A DNA stretch of 7,356 nt. Source: Lachnospiraceae bacterium. Its GTDB lineage: Bacteria > Bacillota > Clostridia > Lachnospirales > Lachnospiraceae. The notes under the pieces are model-generated. The model was not told the DNA's origin. It worked only from the letters and a program-made list of their open reading frames with translations, and searched no databases. Within the stretch, counting starts at the first letter, position 1, and every line of letters starts with the position of its first letter. The position numbers and the translations under genes are program-made. The DNA is taken from the NCBI GenBank assembly GCA_020860745.1, contig JAJBTR010000006.1:1-7356 (forward strand), given 5' to 3'. This document shows positions 4,901 to 7,356 of the stretch, one piece after another.

Positions 4901-7356
4901 ATGCGTTTTGAATATAAAGTATCAATCATTGTTCCTGTGTACAATGTATCGGAATGTTTAGGAGTTTGTCTGGATTCTTTGCTGTGTCAGACTATGCCAA
5001 AAGATGAAATGGAAATATTGTTGATCAATGACTGCTCTACGGACAACAGCTTTGAAATATGCAAAAACTATGCTGCTGTTTACCCGGTTTTCAAACTGTT
5101 CACAAAGGAAAACGAAGGGCTGTCTGCGACTCGCAATTTTGGAATCACACGCGCAAAAGGAAAATATTTGATGTATATCGACAGTGATGACACATTTGCT
5201 CCGGAAACCGTGAAGGAAGTGACAGACTTTTTTGATCTGCATTACAACGAAATTGATCTGGTAACTTATCTGGATCAACCATATAAATCCGGACAGAAAA
5301 TGAAGGTTCATTATCGTTATCAATATATGAAAAAATCCGGCGTATATGATTTAGAACAATATCCATATATATCGCAGACAAGGGTAAACATCTGTGTAAA
5401 AAATATTGGGATTGAAAATTATCTTTTTGACACGACACCCGGATTCCGGCTGGAAGATCAGGAATACTGCAGTAAAGTGTTACGTGCCAGACAAAAAATT
5501 GGATTCTGTGAAAAAGGAGAATATCAGTACAATCGTAGTAATGAAGGCAGTATCGTTTCAAACTACTTTTATGCATACTATATTTTCGAATCGAGCATGG
5601 AATATTTTGAACGTTTGTTTGCCGGTTTTGAGGGGAATGTTCCGAAATATTATCAGGCAATGTTTTTTAACGATCTTCAGTGGAAACATAACGAAAATAA
5701 ACTTTATCCCTATCACTACCCGCAAAAACAGTTTCAATTGGCAATGAATCGGATACAGGCATTGCTTGCACGGGTAGACGCGGATGTAATTTACAACCAT
5801 CCTCAGTTGGATAATTTTAACAAGCATTACTGGCTTCGTTTAAAACCAAATGTTTTTCCAATCGTACAGGTATCAAAAGAAGGCGTTGGAATCTACGCGG
5901 ACGGCTATCGGATCTATTTCCGGAAAAATTTTGAATTGATTATGCACAAACTCCGTGTGCATAATCATACACTGCACTTTATGGCATTTATCAAATCGCC
6001 GGTATATACCTATTTAAAGGAAAAAGCACATTTATTTGTTGTGGAAAACGGAAATTTTGAAAACAAGCACGAACTCAACGTATTTGAATCCATTCACAGT
6101 TATTATAAATCTTCTACGAAAACCTGCAATTTTTATGCGTTTTCTTATCACTGTGATGTGGAATCGGTTCGGGAGTTTTGTTTTTATGTAGAATTGGATG
6201 GCCTGTTTTTTGATACAGTATTCTGGTGTATGCCGGTGGCTGTTTTTAATAAACAGATATCATCTTATATTCGGAGTAATGTCCGCTTACAGTTGAAAGG
6301 AAATATAATTTCGCTTGAACGAATGACAGAATCGGCCGCAGTCAGATTTGAAGAAGAACAAACGGAACTGTTCAGCAAAAACCCACAGGTTTATGCATTG
6401 AGGAAAGAAAGTCTGAATTATCGCCGTGAATATCGAATCTGGCTCTATTATGATCTTCATACTGTAGAAAAGGATAATGGGTACTATCAATTTCAAAATG
6501 ATATCCGGCACCAGGACGGTATTGAACGTTATTACATTTATGATCGAGAATTGTCAGAAATTGAACATCTGTTCCCGAAAGCGCAGCGTCATTGCCTGAT
6601 TCGCTTCGGATCTGTCACACACAAGCTTCTGTATTTGAGCGCTGAAAAGGTATTGACCGCTTTTTATGGCTTTTCTACCATCTCACCGTTTGGAAGCGAA
6701 TCAGAGGAGGCAAATTATCTGGATATCATACACTTTGAGACAATTTATCTTCAACACGGTGTACTACATGCTGATCTGAGGCTTCGGAACCATGCGGAGC
6801 GATGCCGGGCCGACCGAATTGTTATCAGCTCCGCGTTTGAAAAACAGAATTATATGCAGAATTATGCTTATGAGGAGAATGAACTGATCTGTACAGGCAT
6901 GGCACGTTATGACCATATAGACAGGAATCGAAAGCCCAAAAACAGAATCCTCTTTGCTCCTTCGTGGAGAGAATATCTGACATTTGTCCGCTCCGGTTCT
7001 CAGTGGGAAGTTCTGGAAAATAAAATTGCGTTATCTGATTATTATCAGAAGTTTGTCGCGTTTCTGACCAGCGATCGCCTGTATCAGATGTTGGAAGATA
7101 ATAATTTACATCTGGATTTTAAACTGCATCCGATCATATCCGGGTCAAAGAATTTATTCCATGTGGAAAACGACCGTATTCATATGGCTCCGGATACCGT
7201 GCAGTTGGAGGACTATCGTCTCTTTATCACGGATATTTCTTCTTTTGTATTTGATTTTGTATGGCTGCAGCGGCCGGTGCTCTATTTTATGCCTGATATG
7301 GATCAGTTTTTGTCAGGCATGAATCATTACCGCAGGCTGGATTTGCCGTTTGAGGA
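4901..7356 (+). CDS. Bifunctional GT2 glycosyltransferase / CDP-glycerol- or CDP-ribitol-type polyol-phosphate transferase (3' end outside window)
   Basis: An uninterrupted frame of 818 codons with no stop by the window edge. The N-terminus is an intact GT2 domain: VSIIVPVYN (7-15), LLINDCSTD (40-48), NEGLSATRN (71-79) and DSDD (94-97). A long middle region of about 350 residues has no motif I know. The C-terminal part carries the TagF/TarL polyol-phosphate transferase motifs: QHG (618-620; the histidine is expected to be catalytic), TGMARYD (665-671), ILFAPSWR (683-690), KLHP (741-744) and ITDISSFVFDF (776-786). Such enzymes polymerise or attach glycerol- or ribitol-phosphate from CDP donors on the inner membrane face. 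With tarI and tarJ upstream, CDP-ribitol is the likelier donor, but the sequence does not decide this. The start ATG follows AAAGGAAGG (4881-4889) and lies six bases after the previous stop. Perhaps 50-100 residues are missing. Confidence 0.92.
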   Translation, partial: MRFEYKVSIIVPVYNVSECLGVCLDSLLCQTMPKDEMEILLINDCSTDNSFEICKNYAAVYPVFKLFTKENEGLSATRNFGITRAKGKYLMYIDSDDTFAPETVKEVTDFFDLHYNEIDLVTYLDQPYKSGQKMKVHYRYQYMKKSGVYDLEQYPYISQTRVNICVKNIGIENYLFDTTPGFRLEDQEYCSKVLRARQKIGFCEKGEYQYNRSNEGSIVSNYFYAYYIFESSMEYFERLFAGFEGNVPKYYQAMFFNDLQWKHNENKLYPYHYPQKQFQLAMNRIQALLARVDADVIYNHPQLDNFNKHYWLRLKPNVFPIVQVSKEGVGIYADGYRIYFRKNFELIMHKLRVHNHTLHFMAFIKSPVYTYLKEKAHLFVVENGNFENKHELNVFESIHSYYKSSTKTCNFYAFSYHCDVESVREFCFYVELDGLFFDTVFWCMPVAVFNKQISSYIRSNVRLQLKGNIISLERMTESAAVRFEEEQTELFSKNPQVYALRKESLNYRREYRIWLYYDLHTVEKDNGYYQFQNDIRHQDGIERYYIYDRELSEIEHLFPKAQRHCLIRFGSVTHKLLYLSAEKVLTAFYGFSTISPFGSESEEANYLDIIHFETIYLQHGVLHADLRLRNHAERCRADRIVISSAFEKQNYMQNYAYEENELICTGMARYDHIDRNRKPKNRILFAPSWREYLTFVRSGSQWEVLENKIALSDYYQKFVAFLTSDRLYQMLEDNNLHLDFKLHPIISGSKNLFHVENDRIHMAPDTVQLEDYRLFITDISSFVFDFVWLQRPVLYFMPDMDQFLSGMNHYRRLDLPFE

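Noticed and set aside
5145..5827. Several open frames on both strands inside the large fused transferase gene (for example 5145-5660 minus and 5406-5747 plus).
   Set aside because: The continuous 818-codon frame with GT2 and TagF-type motifs explains the region; the others have no independent support.
1..7356. tRNA, rRNA, CRISPR arrays, IS transposases.
   Set aside because: I saw no cloverleaf, ribosomal segment, regularly spaced repeats or transposase motif on either strand.

Overview
The window looks like part of a surface-polysaccharide or teichoic-acid locus from a low-to-mid G+C Firmicute, probably a gut Clostridia/Lachnospiraceae-type bacterium. The evidence is strong AGGAGG-type ribosome sites, a tarI-tarJ pair closely resembling the Gram-positive ribitol-phosphate enzymes, a short FimB-like tyrosine recombinase of a kind common in Clostridia, and a remnant-like group II intron. 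The organism is an inference; no marker gene is present.

Layout. (1) 1-287, minus strand: the N-terminal 95 codons of a GT2 glycosyltransferase, the first gene of a leftward polysaccharide operon that continues outside the window. (2) About 317-899, minus strand: an ORF-less group II intron-like RNA in the 5' leader of that gene, with a domain V-like hairpin at 363-395. (3) 1039-2201: a segment of about 1.16 kb bounded by a perfect 21-bp inverted repeat. It encodes a 192-residue tyrosine recombinase (1380-1958, minus) with all catalytic residues, and carries near its left end a strong sigma-A-type promoter (1090-1119, minus) that points out of the segment. (4) 2254-7356, plus strand: a tightly packed operon of tarI, tarJ, a GT2-like protein that has lost its DxD motif, and a large protein (cut by the window edge) combining a GT2 domain with a CDP-glycerol/CDP-ribitol-type polyol-phosphate transferase domain.

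How it fits together. TarJ reduces ribulose 5-phosphate to ribitol 5-phosphate, TarI converts that to CDP-ribitol, and the fused transferase is the natural candidate to use it in building a polyol-phosphate polymer. The whole operon lies just outside the right inverted repeat. In the orientation given, the strong promoter faces left, towards the GT2 gene and through the intron. If the recombinase inverts the segment, the promoter would lie about 100 bases upstream of tarI and face it. I therefore read the window as a phase-variable, two-way switch between two divergent surface-polysaccharide operons, captured in the 'left on, tar off' state. The repeats, promoter motif and recombinase are seen directly; actual inversion is an inference.
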